Assembly: GCA_041666425.1 (NCBI GenBank)
Contig: JBAYHA010000023.1
Coordinates: 1-16,236, forward strand
Direction: 5' to 3'
DNA from: JBAYHA01 sp041666425
GTDB taxonomy: Bacteria > Patescibacteriota > Patescibacteriia > UBA11705 > JABHMO01
DNA: 16,236 nucleotides
A model generated the notes under the pieces. That model was given only the letters and a program-made list of their open reading frames with translations. It did no database searches and was not told the origin of the DNA. Each line of letters opens with the position of its first letter. Position 1 is the first letter of the stretch. This document shows positions 6,707-13,132 of this stretch, one piece after another. Position numbers and translations under genes: made by a program.

Positions 6707-7603
6707 ATGTATTCCCAAATTGATTCCAATAAAAGAAAATCGGTTTTATTGATTTTTATTTTTATCGCATTTGTAATTGCGATTGGTTTTTTGTTGGGTT
6801 TGGTTGCTGGTAATTATAATCAAGGTCAATATCCATATGGTTTTATAATGATTGCGGTGGCGATTTCTTTGGTCATGACTTCGATTTCATATTTTAGTGG
6901 CGATAAAATCGCACTTTTAGTTAGTGGCGCCAAAGAAATTTCCAAAGAAAAGGACGCTTATCTTTTTAACATGGTTGAAAATTTATGTATCACTTCAGGT
7001 CAGCCGATTCCAAGAATTTATATTATGGAAGATTCGGCCATCAATGCTTTTGCCACCGGTCGAAAACCGGAACTTTCGTCAATCGCGGTAACGCGCGGTG
7101 CTTTGACCAAATTGGAAAATGAAGAGTTGGAAGGTGTTATCGCTCATGAACTTTCACATATCAAAAATTATGATATTCGATTGATGATGTTGGTGGCTGT
7201 TTTGGTTGGGACAATTTCCATTTTGATTGATTGGGGATTACGTTTTGGTTTTATGGGTAGACGCGGTAGTGATCGCGAAGAAGGTGGTAATAATCCAATT
7301 TTCTTAATTTTGGGTTTGGTTTTGTTAATTTTGTCGCCAATAATTGCTGAATTGATAAAACTTTCAATTTCACGCAAAAGAGAATATTTGGCTGATGCTT
7401 CAGGTTCGCTTTTGACTCGTTATCCCGAAGGTTTGGCGAGAGCGCTCGAAAAAATTGCCAATGAAAATCGTCCGATGCAAAAAGCTTCCACGGCCACGGC
7501 GCATTTGTTTATCGCCAGTCCATTTAACGGCAAAAGTTTAGCCAAATTATTTTCCACTCATCCGCCGATCGAAGATAGAATAAAAAAATTAAGAGAAATG
7601 TAA
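6707..7603 (+). CDS. htpX: HtpX-like membrane zinc metalloprotease (M48)
   Basis: This 298-residue M48B protease has two N-terminal membrane segments (about residues 13-34 and 44-64) and the zinc site HELSH (His147, Glu148, His151). Two more membrane segments flank residues about 160-220, and SRKREYLADA supplies the third zinc ligand (Glu). The C-terminal SPFNGKSLAKLFSTHPPIEDRI is typical of the family. HtpX degrades misfolded or damaged membrane proteins in concert with FtsH in E. coli. I chose ATG 6707 (MYSQIDSNKRK) over the upstream ATG at 6668 because the upstream 13 codons would be translated from the cruciform repeat, and family members begin near this point. It is probably co-expressed with lemA. 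Confidence 0.95.
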   Translation: MYSQIDSNKRKSVLLIFIFIAFVIAIGFLLGLVAGNYNQGQYPYGFIMIAVAISLVMTSISYFSGDKIALLVSGAKEISKEKDAYLFNMVENLCITSGQPIPRIYIMEDSAINAFATGRKPELSSIAVTRGALTKLENEELEGVIAHELSHIKNYDIRLMMLVAVLVGTISILIDWGLRFGFMGRRGSDREEGGNNPIFLILGLVLLILSPIIAELIKLSISRKREYLADASGSLLTRYPEGLARALEKIANENRPMQKASTATAHLFIASPFNGKSLAKLFSTHPPIEDRIKKLREM

Positions 7604-7604
7604 T

Positions 7605-7653
7605 AAAAAATTTTGTCATCTCGACTAAAATGGAGAGATCTCAAAATTTTTTT
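7605..7653. terminator. Hairpin with T-rich 3' arm between htpX and trmH
   Basis: AAAAAATTTTG (7605-7615) pairs with CAAAATTTTTT (7642-7652), and an inner ATCTC/GAGAT stem (7618-7622, 7635-7639) pairs too. The 3' arm ends in a run of T, so it may terminate htpX transcripts, possibly in both directions. The stem is AT-rich, so its strength is uncertain; the core gtcatctcgac...gagagatctc could also be a dispersed repeat. Confidence 0.5.
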
Positions 7654-7661
7654 AATATAAT

Positions 7662-8435
7662 ATGGAATTCAAAAGAATTGAAAGCAAAGATAACGAGCTG
7701 ATAAAAAAGATTGCCAAGCTGTCGCAAAAAAAATATCGCGATGAAATTGGGCTTTTTGTGGTCGAAAATTTTAAGATTTTTTTTGATTGTTCTGAGATTT
7801 CTCCGGAATATCTTTTTTTAACTGACGAATTTTATCGTAAATACTTTACCAAATTGGATAGGCGTTTGGACGAAAAGATTATTTTGGTTTTTCCGGAAAT
7901 AATTGACAAAATGTCTACATTGGAAAGCAATGCTGGATTTTTGGCGGTTTACCAAAAACGTGATTACAAAATTGATTTCAGCAAACCGACGATTTATTTA
8001 AATGGTGTTAGCGATCCGGGAAATCTGGGCACAATCCTACGCTCAGCGGTTGCTTTTGATTTTGCAAATGTTGTTACTGATGAAAATTGTGCCGATATTT
8101 ATGGCAACAAAACGGTTCAAGCGGCCAAGGATGCCATTTTTAAATTGAATTTTGGCATGGATAAACAATGCGCTTTTTTAAATGAAATAAAAAAACGCAA
8201 AATTTCAATTATTGGTGCTGATATTTCTGACAAAAGTGAAGTTTTGAAAAATTTTTCCTTCCCTCAAAATTTTTGTCTAATTCTTGGTAGCGAAGCTAAC
8301 GGATTGACTGATGAATCGGCAAAATTTGTGGAAGAAAAAATTATGATTCCGATAAGCAAAAATATGGAATCGTTAAATGTGGCCGTTTCCGCCGGAATAA
8401 TTTTTTACGAAATAAACAGCGCAAAAGAAAAATAA
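7662..8435 (+). CDS. SpoU/TrmH-family RNA 2'-O-ribose methyltransferase
   Basis: This 257-residue protein has the two-domain layout of RlmB/TrmH-like enzymes. An N-terminal substrate-binding domain (MEFKRIESKDNELIKKIAKL, then RDEIGLFVVEN) is followed by the SPOUT knotted domain with motif 1 NGVSDPGNLGTILRSA (about 112-127), motif 2 LILGSEANGLTDES, and motif 3 IPISKNMESLNVAVSAGI, which forms the SAM-binding trefoil knot. It should methylate a ribose 2'-OH in rRNA or tRNA with S-adenosylmethionine; the exact nucleotide cannot be told from sequence. rlmN starts 9 bp downstream, suggesting a small RNA-modification operon. There is no SD; a TATAAT abuts the ATG but is too close to be its own -10. 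Confidence 0.93.
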   Translation: MEFKRIESKDNELIKKIAKLSQKKYRDEIGLFVVENFKIFFDCSEISPEYLFLTDEFYRKYFTKLDRRLDEKIILVFPEIIDKMSTLESNAGFLAVYQKRDYKIDFSKPTIYLNGVSDPGNLGTILRSAVAFDFANVVTDENCADIYGNKTVQAAKDAIFKLNFGMDKQCAFLNEIKKRKISIIGADISDKSEVLKNFSFPQNFCLILGSEANGLTDESAKFVEEKIMIPISKNMESLNVAVSAGIIFYEINSAKEK

Positions 8436-8444
8436 AATATTTTC

Positions 8445-9443
8445 ATGAATTGGATAAATTTACAGAATTTTTTTGCTGACAAACCGAAGTTCCGTTATAA
8501 CCAAGCGCGAGATTTTGTTTTTAAAAATTTGATTACTGATTGGCAAGAAGCTTCTTCGTTGCCAAAAGATTGGCAAGACGAGTTGAATGAAATTTGTCCG
8601 TTAAATTTGCAGTATGATATTTTAAATTCCACGGATGGCGAAACCTCCAAAGCTGTTTTAACTTTATCGGACGGACAAAAAATTGAGACTGTTTTGATGC
8701 GTTATGAAAAAGGTCGCAGTACCATTTGTTTGTCTTCGCAAATCGGTTGTGCGGTTAAGTGTTCTTTTTGCGCGACTGGACAGATGGGATTCAAAAGAGA
8801 TTTGCAACCGTTTGAAATGCTTGAACAAGTTTTGTTATTTGCCAGAATTTTGAAATCGGAAAATCGCCAGTTGACGAATTTGGTTTTTATGGGCATGGGT
8901 GAGCCGTTTCTTAATTTTGAAAATGTTATAGAATCCACAAATTTGATAAAATCAAAAGAATATTTCAATTTGGGGAACAGACATATTTCCATTTCAACGG
9001 TGGGCTTGCCGGAAGAAATAAAAAAGTTTGCTGATTTGGAAACAGAGATAAATTTGGCTGTTTCTTTGCATTCGGCTGACGAAGAAAAAAGAAAACAGTT
9101 AATACCTTTGGCGCAAAATTTTTCCGTTGAGCAAATTTTGCAAGCTGTGGATTATTATATTGCCAAAACTAATCGCAAAGTGATGTTTGAATATTTGATG
9201 CTGGATGGATTTAATGATACCGTGGAAGATGCGGTTTTGTTGACCAAATTGATGAAGAAAAAGCTTTACCATGTCAATTTGGTTCGTTATAACAAAACCG
9301 ATTGTGCCTATAAATGTTCTTCGGTTGAAACAATAAAAGCGTTTAAAAAGTTTTTGATGGAAAGAGGTGTTAATGTTACCGAAAGATACAGTTTTGGTAG
9401 TGAAATCAAGGCTGCCTGCGGGCAATTAGCGCAAAACGGTTAA
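8445..9443 (+). CDS. rlmN: 23S rRNA (adenine-2503-C2)/tRNA (A37-C2) methyltransferase RlmN
   Basis: This 332-residue radical SAM enzyme carries the RlmN/Cfr cluster motif: Cys102, Cys106 and Cys109 in QIGCAVKCSFCATGQMGF. Downstream are the SAM-binding MGMGEPFLNF block, ISISTVGLP and LAVSLHSADEEKR. The C-terminal catalytic cysteine that becomes methylated is Cys325 in IKAACGQLA, so both halves of the ping-pong methyl transfer are present. RlmN methylates C2 of A2503 in the peptidyl-transferase centre and A37 of some tRNAs. The sequence keeps the RlmN pattern; I see nothing marking it as the resistance enzyme Cfr. The length is typical (about 340-380), slightly short at the N-terminus. It is co-directional with and 9 bp from the SpoU gene. 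Confidence 0.96.
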   Translation: MNWINLQNFFADKPKFRYNQARDFVFKNLITDWQEASSLPKDWQDELNEICPLNLQYDILNSTDGETSKAVLTLSDGQKIETVLMRYEKGRSTICLSSQIGCAVKCSFCATGQMGFKRDLQPFEMLEQVLLFARILKSENRQLTNLVFMGMGEPFLNFENVIESTNLIKSKEYFNLGNRHISISTVGLPEEIKKFADLETEINLAVSLHSADEEKRKQLIPLAQNFSVEQILQAVDYYIAKTNRKVMFEYLMLDGFNDTVEDAVLLTKLMKKKLYHVNLVRYNKTDCAYKCSSVETIKAFKKFLMERGVNVTERYSFGSEIKAACGQLAQNG

Positions 9444-9539
9444 ATTTACGAAACAATTAAAATGCTTAAATTTAGCTATTTTGGTTAGTGGTGCTGTGTA
9501 AATTTACCTAAAATTACTTAATATATTAACTGATGGTCG

Positions 9540-9568
9540 TTGACAAGACGGCTCTTTTTGTCTATAAT
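9540..9568 (+). promoter_or_regulatory. Perfect-consensus sigma70 promoter
   Basis: TTGACA (9540-9545), exactly 17 nt, then TATAAT (9563-9568). Both boxes match consensus, the best promoter in the window. The predicted start near 9575 is followed by a small hairpin GGGC/GCCC (9581-9593). Bases 9444-9539 show nothing else recognisable. Confidence 0.85.
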
Positions 9569-9661
9569 GGTGTTGCTTGAGGGCTATTGGCCCAAAAGTG
9601 ATTTTTGAGAAAAATAAAGGTTGGCTTAAAAATCAGTTGTTTCAAATTAACGAAAATCCCT

Positions 9662-9961
9662 ATGATTCTTTTTTTCGTTGGGGTTTTGGAAATGCTCATC
9701 GTGGCTTGCTGGACCAAGGTTGTTTCAGAAACGCAAGTATTAATGAGTGGTGCGATTACGGTGGTCAACGTGTTTATTTGGTATTTTGTTTTGAACCAAG
9801 TACTCGAAGATCTCAATAATTTTAGCATCATTATTATGTATGCGTTGGGCTGTGCCGTAGGCACCATGATCGCCACATACTTGTTTAACATTAGGGACAA
9901 GAAAAAAGTCGCCAAGAAAGCCAGAAAAAGCTTGGAGGCGCAAGAAGCTTTAAAAATATGA
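9662..9961 (+). CDS. Small DUF5698/DUF2179-like membrane protein
   Basis: From ATG 9662 this is 99 residues with three predicted membrane segments: ILFFVGVLEMLIVACW, a middle one around ITVVNVFIWYFVLNQVL, and IIIMYALGCAVGTMIATYLF, followed by a basic tail (RDKKKVAKKARKS). This matches the N-terminal membrane part of UPF0316/DUF5698 proteins, whose last helix carries a YALGxAxGT motif; the cytosolic DUF2179 domain found in longer homologs is absent. Function is unknown. A longer reading from TTG 9605 adds 19 residues (MRKIKVGLKISCFKLTKIP); neither start has an SD. I prefer the ATG because all other genes here use ATG and family members begin at the first helix. It is the only gene ending in TGA. 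Confidence 0.75.
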   Translation: MILFFVGVLEMLIVACWTKVVSETQVLMSGAITVVNVFIWYFVLNQVLEDLNNFSIIIMYALGCAVGTMIATYLFNIRDKKKVAKKARKSLEAQEALKI

Positions 9962-10005
9962 AGAAAACCGAGCCTCTCGGGGCTAGCGATTTTCCGTTGC
10001 CTTTG

Positions 10006-10057
10006 ACGCCGCCGTAATGAACTTTGCAAAAAGAACATTAACGGCGGCGTTTTTTTT
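10006..10057 (+). terminator. Strong GC-rich rho-independent terminator
   Basis: ACGCCGCCGT (10006-10015) pairs perfectly with ACGGCGGCGT (10041-10050), with further AATG/CATT pairing next to the loop, followed by seven T. It closes the DUF5698-like unit. A smaller hairpin CCGAG/CTCGG lies just before it at 9968-9980. Confidence 0.92.
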
Positions 10058-10088
10058 ATTTGGGGGAGTGTGTGTTTTTTCAACTTCC

Positions 10089-10117
10089 TTAACAACTTAT
10101 TAAAAATTTGCTAAAAT
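10089..10117 (+). promoter_or_regulatory. Extended -10 promoter for the CcdA-like gene
   Basis: TTAACA (10089-10094), a 17-nt spacer and TGCTAAAAT with TAAAAT at 10112-10117. The predicted leader is about 20 nt and has no SD. Confidence 0.6.
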
Positions 10118-10142
10118 TATTTTATAAACCATAAAATTAAAT

Positions 10143-10808
10143 ATGACGGACATCACAATCCCTTTGATTATTGGTTCGGCGATGATTGATTCAATAAATC
10201 CGTGTGCTTTTGCGGTGTTGATTTTTTTGATTATGTATCTTTTGGCGATAAAAAATCGACAAAAAATGTTATTGATCGGTTTGGTTTATATTGCCGTGGT
10301 TTTTGCGGTTTATTTTTTGGCGGGTTTGGGTTTGCTCAGTTTTATTGCCAGCGTTCATTTGACCAGATTTTTTTATTTTTTTACGGCAGGAGTGGCGATT
10401 ATTCTTGGTTTGATAAATTTAAAAAATGCGATTTTTAACGACAAGCCGTTCTTGGCCATTCCCGAATCGCGCAAACCATTATTGCAAAAGTATATCAAAA
10501 AGGCCACGTTGAGTGCGGCCTTGATTTTGGGAATTTTGGTGGCGATTTTTGAATTGCCTTGCACCGGCGGAGTTTATTTGGCGATTTTGTCCATGTTGGC
10601 CGGCAAGAACAGTTTTGGTTCGGCGGTTTTTTATCTTCTTTTTTATAATTTGATTTTTGTTTTGCCATTGATTTTAATTTTGTTGGCTGTTTATTTTGGT
10701 TTACCACCGGAAAAATTCGAAAAATGGCGCACAGAAAAGAAAAAAATCATGCGCCTTATTTTGGGATTGTTTTTAATCGGGCTTGGAGTTTTGATGTTGG
10801 TTATTTAA
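10143..10808 (+). CDS. CcdA/DsbD-type transmembrane thiol-disulfide electron carrier
   Basis: This 221-residue protein with about six hydrophobic segments belongs to the cytochrome c biogenesis/DsbD-beta (CcdA) superfamily. The two diagnostic cysteines are Cys21 in DSINPCAFAVL and Cys140 in FELPCTGGVYLAIL, in pseudo-symmetric positions of the two three-helix repeats. In characterised members this pair passes reducing equivalents from cytosolic thioredoxin to extracytoplasmic thiol proteins. No thioredoxin-like partner or cytochrome c maturation gene is next to it, so the recipient is unknown. The length fits CcdA (about 220-240) and not full DsbD. It has its own promoter and a terminator upstream, and is followed 56 bp later by another membrane-protein gene with its own -10. 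Confidence 0.9.
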   Translation: MTDITIPLIIGSAMIDSINPCAFAVLIFLIMYLLAIKNRQKMLLIGLVYIAVVFAVYFLAGLGLLSFIASVHLTRFFYFFTAGVAIILGLINLKNAIFNDKPFLAIPESRKPLLQKYIKKATLSAALILGILVAIFELPCTGGVYLAILSMLAGKNSFGSAVFYLLFYNLIFVLPLILILLAVYFGLPPEKFEKWRTEKKKIMRLILGLFLIGLGVLMLVI

Positions 10809-10817
10809 ATAAAGTTA

Positions 10818-10846
10818 TTTCAATTTACTAAGAAATTTGTTATAAT
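10818..10846 (+). promoter_or_regulatory. Extended -10 promoter for the 533-aa membrane protein
   Basis: TGTTATAAT with TATAAT at 10841-10846 and a weak -35 TTTCAA at 10818-10823 (17-nt spacer). The start near 10853 leaves a leader of only about 12 nt before ATG 10865, with no SD. Confidence 0.6.
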
Positions 10847-10864
10847 GTGGACAAATAATAATTT

Positions 10865-12466
10865 ATGCCAAAAGTAACAGACAAATTAATTCAAGCATAC
10901 CTCGAACCGAGTATTCCCGATGATGGTGGCGAGAGGATAAAAATCAACGAAGTGGTTGCCAAGGCGGCTTTGGTTTACGAAAAAATTCGCAATGCCGTTG
11001 ATTATCAAGAAGAGCATTTGATCCGCAAAAATGCGATTTATCGGATTTTAAAAAGAAAATTGGTTTACGAAAAAGCGATCATGGAAAATTATTTGTTGGA
11101 AAAATATCATCACGAAAACATGACCGAACATCTGTTGCAAGAATTGATTCGTGGTGGGTATCTAAAAATAGGCATTCCTCGAAAAATGATTGATATTGTT
11201 GACGCGATTATTGAAAAATACAATGTCATTTTGAACAAATCTCGAGAGTCGGAAGGCAGAATCAGCAAGAGCACATTTAAGAGTATCCTCCAAATGGCAG
11301 CGGTGGAAATTGAGGCCTCTTTGATTCCGCACAAAAAAGAAAAGGCTTTGATAAATTTGATGTTTTCGATGGTAAAACCAAAGTTTCAAATATTTTCTGA
11401 AATGACCGAAAAAGAAAATGATTTGCAAATATACTTGGCTTGTCATCGAACATTGTTTAAATGGGACGAACCAATGTTGCAATATATGCTCATGACTTTG
11501 TATTACCCTGGTTGGAAAACTGGGGATCCTGTCGTGGTCAGTGAAATTGCCAATACTTTGAATAAGTTGATAGAAAAAATAAACAAGCAGATTAATTCGC
11601 CGTGGCAAAAAAAGTTGGTCAAAATAATGCAAAAGAAGGCGATTATTTATATGGTTTTGAATGATTTGGTTGAGGCGAATGGCGCCAAGTCTTCGGCGGT
11701 TTTTGGTGATCCGGTCTTGTTGGAAGCGGAGACAAAAAAATCCATTATCAGAAGATCTGCCAATGTAAAAGTAAAGTTACGGCGCGGTGTGGTTCGATCG
11801 ATTATTTACGTTTTTTTTACCAAAATGTTGTTGGCTTTGGCTGTGGAATTTCCGATGGATTGGTATTTGGCCGGTGAAGTTAATTATTTTTCCGCGGGAA
11901 TAAATATTTTGTTTCCGCCGTTTATCATGTTTGTTGTGGCTATTATGATTCGCATGCCAAAAAAAGAAAATACGGCCAAGATTATAGAAGAAATCAAGAA
12001 TATCGCCAGCGGAGCTGGTGAGGGCAAGCCAATCAAGGTGCTTAGTCCTATTTCTGGTAGAAAATTGGTCAAAGGATTTTTTCACCTCATATACTTTGCT
12101 TCATTTTTGTTTTCTTTGTCTATAATTTTTTGGTTTTTACACGGGCTTGGTTTCAATGTCTTTTCTGGTTTGATTTTTGTGTTATTCTTGACCTTGGTTA
12201 GTTTTTTTGGTATTCGTATTCGTCGTCCGGTGCAAGAACTTATGGCGGTTGACAAAAAAGATAATTTTATCGGTGCGTTGGTTGATTTTTTTGCTTTACC
12301 GTTTGTTAGCATGGGGCGGTGGATGTCTACAAAGTTTTCCAAAGTAAATGTTATTGCCATGTTTCTTGATTTGATTATTGAGGCTCCGTTCAAATTATTA
12401 GTCGAAGTGATTGAAGATTTGTTGGGATTTTTCAAAGAAAAAAAAGAAGATGTTTTGATAGAATAA
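10865..12466 (+). CDS. Large multi-pass membrane protein of unknown function
   Basis: I do not recognise this 533-residue protein. The first ~300 residues are soluble, helical and charged (for example RILKRKLVYEKAIMENYLLE), with no nucleotide-binding or catalytic motif I can name. The rest carries hydrophobic segments at about 309-325 (SIIYVFFTKMLLALAV), 340-362 (INILFPPFIMFVVAIMI), two between about 402 and 447 (LIYFASFLFSLSIIFW; FSGLIFVLFLTLVSFF) and weaker ones near the C-terminus (ALVDFFALPFV; VIAMFLDLIIEAPF). A hydrophilic loop with basic and Gly residues (IASGAGEGKPIKVL) separates the second and third. There is no signal peptide. The gene has its own promoter and a hairpin after the stop, so it is probably monocistronic. 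It may be a lineage-restricted family. Confidence 0.85.
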   Translation: MPKVTDKLIQAYLEPSIPDDGGERIKINEVVAKAALVYEKIRNAVDYQEEHLIRKNAIYRILKRKLVYEKAIMENYLLEKYHHENMTEHLLQELIRGGYLKIGIPRKMIDIVDAIIEKYNVILNKSRESEGRISKSTFKSILQMAAVEIEASLIPHKKEKALINLMFSMVKPKFQIFSEMTEKENDLQIYLACHRTLFKWDEPMLQYMLMTLYYPGWKTGDPVVVSEIANTLNKLIEKINKQINSPWQKKLVKIMQKKAIIYMVLNDLVEANGAKSSAVFGDPVLLEAETKKSIIRRSANVKVKLRRGVVRSIIYVFFTKMLLALAVEFPMDWYLAGEVNYFSAGINILFPPFIMFVVAIMIRMPKKENTAKIIEEIKNIASGAGEGKPIKVLSPISGRKLVKGFFHLIYFASFLFSLSIIFWFLHGLGFNVFSGLIFVLFLTLVSFFGIRIRRPVQELMAVDKKDNFIGALVDFFALPFVSMGRWMSTKFSKVNVIAMFLDLIIEAPFKLLVEVIEDLLGFFKEKKEDVLIE

Positions 12467-12474
12467 ACCAAAAC

Positions 12475-12505
12475 GGTGTAGGGACAGTGCAAGCACTGTC
12501 CTTTT
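12475..12505. repeat. TGTAGGG-led palindrome, possibly acting as terminator
   Basis: GGACAGTGC (12482-12490) and GCACTGTCC (12493-12501) form a perfect 9-bp stem around aa, followed by only four T. The preceding TGTAGGG matches the start of the cruciform element at 6641. It lies 15 bp after the 533-aa gene stop and could weakly terminate it. Confidence 0.7.
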
Positions 12506-12524
12506 GAAATATGACAAATTGCAT

Positions 12525-12552
12525 TTGACATAATTAAAAAAAGGTGTATAGT
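12525..12552 (+). promoter_or_regulatory. Sigma70-like promoter for the 112-aa gene
   Basis: TTGACA (12525-12530), a 16-nt spacer and TATAGT (12547-12552). A GTG at 12544 overlaps the -10, which rules it out as the gene's start. Confidence 0.75.
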
Positions 12553-12576
12553 TTATTGTTGTTGTTCTTTAATTTT

Positions 12577-12584
12577 AAGGAGGG
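12577..12584 (+). promoter_or_regulatory. Strong Shine-Dalgarno AAGGAGGG
   Basis: AGGAGG (12578-12583) lies 5 nt before ATG 12589 and fixes the start of the 112-aa gene. Confidence 0.85.
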
Positions 12585-12588
12585 AAAG

Positions 12589-12927
12589 ATGGCCAGAGAA
12601 AGTCAGTTTTATGTTGAGTGTTTGGATGGATTTTCTAATGAGTCTATGGTGACTTATTTGGAAGAAAAAAGAGGGCATATCCCCAAGGAAAGGATTTTCG
12701 ACAGTGAAGGAAATGATCATTTGGTTTATCCAGTGGAATATCGTGATGTGACTTTTTTTCAAGAGACAAAGAAAAGTGGAATGCCTTTGCGGTTTAATGT
12801 TTATAGAATCAGAAATGATGGTCACAAAAGTGCGGAACTTTGGAAATTTCACACAAAGACAAATCTAACCGCAGAACACAAAAGGGTGCAAAAGTTGCTG
12901 AACAATATTCAGCAGGAAAGAATGTAG
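12589..12927 (+). CDS. Hypothetical 112-residue protein
   Basis: I do not recognise this small soluble protein. It begins MARESQFYVECLDGFSNES and is charged and mixed alpha/beta in look, with no membrane segment or known motif. The C-terminal ~25 residues (TAEHKRVQKLLNNIQQERM) are probably helical. It is a self-contained unit with a near-consensus promoter, strong SD and a rho-independent terminator 33 bp after the stop. It precedes the PIN-PhoH gene, but the terminator and a second promoter lie between them. PhoH2 proteins of mycobacteria have a small upstream antitoxin-like partner that overlaps the gene; this protein does not overlap and I see no evidence that it plays that part. Confidence 0.8.
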   Translation: MARESQFYVECLDGFSNESMVTYLEEKRGHIPKERIFDSEGNDHLVYPVEYRDVTFFQETKKSGMPLRFNVYRIRNDGHKSAELWKFHTKTNLTAEHKRVQKLLNNIQQERM

Positions 12928-12959
12928 GAAATCTAATTTGACAGTACATAATTTGACAG

Positions 12960-12981
12960 ACCCCGACATTCGGGGTTTTTT
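12960..12981 (+). terminator. Rho-independent terminator
   Basis: ACCCCG (12960-12965) pairs with CGGGGT (12971-12976) around acatt, and the T-run reaches 12981. Confidence 0.85.
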
Positions 12982-12984
12982 AGT

Positions 12985-13012
12985 TTGACAAATCAAGCCA
13001 ATCAGTTAGAAT
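12985..13012 (+). promoter_or_regulatory. Candidate promoter for phoH with a long leader
   Basis: TTGACA (12985-12990), a 16-nt spacer and TAGAAT (13007-13012). The predicted leader is about 115 nt and contains another TTTGACA (13031-13037) and an SD-like AGGAGG (13061-13066) with no start codon at proper spacing. Confidence 0.5.
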
Positions 13013-13121
13013 TTAACTTGTGTTTTGTTATTTGACAATTCAAATTGATTTGCAAAAAAGAGGAGGCAGGTCAATCGACAATTTTTGTGGTAGTGGTGGC
13101 AGTTAATTCTTAACGGCTTTG

Positions 13122-13127
13122 TGGAGG
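13122..13127 (+). promoter_or_regulatory. Shine-Dalgarno TGGAGG for phoH
   Basis: GGAGG (13123-13127) lies 5 nt before ATG 13133. The in-frame GTG at 13121 overlaps the SD and is rejected as the start. Confidence 0.75.
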
Positions 13128-13132
13128 CAAAA

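Noticed and set aside
9577..9819. 80-aa + strand frame overlapping the DUF5698-like gene
   Set aside because: Its first part looks protein-like, but it overlaps a better supported frame over most of its length and has no SD or domain.
9962..10005. Structured RNA or riboswitch before the 10006 terminator
   Set aside because: Small stems (CCGAG/CTCGG) can be drawn, but they match no riboswitch core I know and lie after a stop codon with no downstream gene in the same unit.
9562..10095. 177-aa open frame on the minus strand
   Set aside because: It runs antisense through the DUF5698-like gene and its terminator, has low-complexity composition, and has no promoter or ribosome-binding site; the + strand frame has membrane segments and a family motif.
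12544..12588. GTG start extending the 112-aa protein
   Set aside because: The GTG overlaps the -10 box of the gene's own promoter, and a strong SD precedes ATG 12589.
13061..13113. Leader peptide upstream of phoH after the AGGAGG at 13061
   Set aside because: The nearest candidate start (GTG 13087) is about 20 nt from the SD and gives only eight codons (ending at TAA 13111-13113), so the spacing is wrong.
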